A stretch of DNA of 64,000 bases. Source: an uncultured Maricaulis sp. Its GTDB lineage: Bacteria > Pseudomonadota > Alphaproteobacteria > Caulobacterales > Maricaulaceae. The first letter of the stretch is position 1, and every line of letters begins with the position of its first letter. This document shows, one piece after another, positions 62,885-64,000 of the stretch. The notes beneath the pieces are model-generated. The model made no database searches. It had not been told where the DNA came from and saw only the letters and a list, made by a program, of their open reading frames with translations. The DNA is taken from positions 1 to 64,000 of the forward strand of contig NZ_CAJQOO010000011.1 in assembly GCF_905480005.1 (NCBI RefSeq). Direction: 5' to 3'. Position numbers and translations under genes: made by a program.

Positions 62885-63556
62885 ATGAAAATCAAGTATC
62901 TCGCATTGGGCCTCGCTGCCTGCGCCTTCACCGCCCCGGTTGCCGCCCAGGAAGTTACCGGCAATGTCGCGCTCGGTTCGGACTATGTGTTCCGCGGTAT
63001 CACCCAGACAGATGGTGGCCCGGCCATTTCCGGCGGCTTCGACGTTGAGGCCGAGGGCTTCTATGTCGGTGTCTGGGGTTCCAGCGTCGACTTCTCGGAC
63101 GACACCACGATGGAGCTCGACCTCTATGGCGGTTACGCCTTCTCCGGTGCCGGCTTCGATTATGATATCGGCGTGATCTACTACGCCTATCCCGACAGCC
63201 CGAGCGCTGGCGGAGACCAGAATTTCGTCGAATTCTATGGCGGTATCGGTCGCTCTTTCGGCCCGGTCGGCTGGGATGCCAAACTGTCCTATTCCCCGGA
63301 ATTCTATGGTGAAACCGGCCAGGCCTGGTATCTGGAAACCGGTCTCGGCATGGAAGTGTTCGACGGCATCAGCGTCGATGGTCGCATCGGGGCAAGCCGC
63401 TTTGATGACGTGCCGGGCGCCGATTATGAAGACTATCAGCTTGGCGTGTCCGGCACGGTCTTCGGCAATGTCGGTTGGGACCTGCGCTATCATGATCTCT
63501 CCGACGGCGGAGATGAGAGCCTTGTCGTGACCTTCTCGCAGAGCTTTGGCGACTGA
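62885..63556 (+). CDS. TorF-family putative outer-membrane porin
   Basis: A 223-residue protein with a signal peptide (LALGLAACAFTAPVAAQ) and a beta-barrel-like pattern. EVTGNVALGSDYVFRGITQTDGGPAISGGFD is the hallmark opening of the TorF (TIGR02001) family. The ATG follows AGGAG. In other alphaproteobacteria such genes lie beside PII and Amt genes, so a role in uptake under nitrogen limitation is plausible. It is 250 bases downstream of the amt gene and may have its own promoter. Confidence 0.87.
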   Translation: MKIKYLALGLAACAFTAPVAAQEVTGNVALGSDYVFRGITQTDGGPAISGGFDVEAEGFYVGVWGSSVDFSDDTTMELDLYGGYAFSGAGFDYDIGVIYYAYPDSPSAGGDQNFVEFYGGIGRSFGPVGWDAKLSYSPEFYGETGQAWYLETGLGMEVFDGISVDGRIGASRFDDVPGADYEDYQLGVSGTVFGNVGWDLRYHDLSDGGDESLVVTFSQSFGD

Positions 63557-63589
63557 TCATTCGTCAAACTGATTGTTGTGGTGCGTGAA

Positions 63590-63614
63590 CGGGCCCGGCT
63601 GTTAGCCGGGCCCG
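63590..63614. terminator. Hairpin between the TorF gene and the convergent partial gene
   Basis: CGGGCCCGGCT / AGCCGGGCCCG is a perfect 11-bp stem with a 3-base loop followed by CTTTCATT on the plus strand. It is a likely terminator for the TorF gene and perhaps for the opposing gene. Confidence 0.7.
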
Positions 63615-63617
63615 CTT

Positions 63618-64000
63618 TCATTGGGGTCTTGCCCGCCAGACGCCGCCGTTCGCACCGATGATCCAGGCGGTTTCGCCCGAGGGCGAGACGGCGACTGCAT
63701 TGGGCGCCTCGACCGGCCAGGCGCTTGCCTCCCAGCTGATCTGGTCGCCCTGCAGCACGCCCGTGTCGATGCCATTGGTGCCGACAGTCAACCAGTGACC
63801 GGAGGCCGCGACCACGTCCGAGCGGTAGCCACCAGGCGCGGCGCGGGCGGGAGCCCAGCTATCCCCGCGGTCATGCGACAGAGCGAAATTGCCGCTGGTG
63901 GCGTCGGGTTGTTGATAGTCGCCGCCGCTGATCGCAAGCAGACCGTCCTCGCTGATCGCGACGCCGAATATGCCTGCACCGCCGCTTCCCGCGGCCATCG
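63618..64000 (-). CDS. C-terminal part of a beta-propeller (BNR/YCF48-like) protein, 5' end outside window
   Basis: The frame is open to the window edge and ends at 63618. The visible 127 residues have repeating propeller-blade patterns (GVAISEDGLLAISGGDY, LSHDRGDSWAPA, WLTVGTNG, AVAVSPSGETAWIIGANGGVWRA), with an Asp-box-like SHDRGDSW. This fits exo-sialidase-like or YCF48-type propellers. No active site can be judged from this fragment. Confidence 0.75.
   Translation of the reverse strand, partial: MAAGSGGAGIFGVAISEDGLLAISGGDYQQPDATSGNFALSHDRGDSWAPARAAPGGYRSDVVAASGHWLTVGTNGIDTGVLQGDQISWEASAWPVEAPNAVAVSPSGETAWIIGANGGVWRARPQ

Noticed and set aside
1..64000. CRISPR arrays, transposons, prophage, tRNA or rRNA genes
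   Set aside because: I saw no regularly spaced repeats, transposase or integrase genes, or cloverleaf-like sequences while reading both strands, although a small tRNA could escape inspection by eye.

Overview
The window looks like a chromosome segment of a Caulobacter-like alphaproteobacterium, plausibly Hyphomonadaceae/Maricaulis. This rests on the high GC content, a complete-looking Caulobacter-type xylose set (XylX, XylB, XylC, XylD; the XylB motifs closely follow the Caulobacter xylose dehydrogenase), a RpoE-ChrR type ECF locus with its characteristic promoters, and a TorF-type outer-membrane protein. I see no rRNA, tRNA, CRISPR array, insertion sequence or phage genes. The genus is an inference.

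Positions 1-36000 form a plant-polysaccharide utilisation island. A surface or periplasmic hydrolase set covers xylan (sialate-esterase-like deacetylase, GH3, GH43, GH10) and beta-glucan/cellulose (two further GH3 enzymes and a GH9). Sugar uptake is by a sugar-porter MFS protein, two GPH-type symporters and a GntP permease. Intracellular xylose is handled by the Weimberg route: XylB (xylose to xylonolactone), XylC (lactonase), XylD (xylonate dehydratase) and XylX (2-keto-3-deoxyxylonate dehydratase). The last enzyme, alpha-ketoglutarate semialdehyde dehydrogenase, is not here. Two LacI proteins and one FadR-type GntR protein lie inside the island. Palindromic sites in the intergenic regions suggest at least two operator families. 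An RND efflux pair and an odd crotonase paralogue sit in the middle.

Positions 36000-49500 are regulatory and envelope genes: a GGDEF-EAL protein; a divergent ECF sigma/ChrR and FAD-oxidase/DUF1365/CFA-methyltransferase locus with two matching ECF promoters facing away from each other; a third LacI protein; a partner-switching module (Hpt, STAS, receiver-phosphatase, HATPase); a secreted two-repeat protein; and a membrane dipeptidase. The ChrR protein lacks the two zinc-binding cysteines known from the Rhodobacter protein.

Positions 49480-60150 carry a nine-gene minus-strand branched-chain amino acid operon in the order ilvD-ilvC-ilvB-ilvN-leuA-ilvE-leuC-leuD-leuB. It is preceded by an unlisted 45-codon leader peptide with a run of Leu/Val/Ile codons, followed by a terminator and a mutually exclusive antiterminator. 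This is a textbook-like attenuator and the clearest regulatory discovery in the window.

Positions 60339-64000 hold a DUF454 membrane protein, an ammonium transporter with a long structured 5' region, a TorF-type porin and the C-terminal part of a beta-propeller-like protein cut by the window end. All functional statements are from reading the sequence and general family knowledge; no database search was run.
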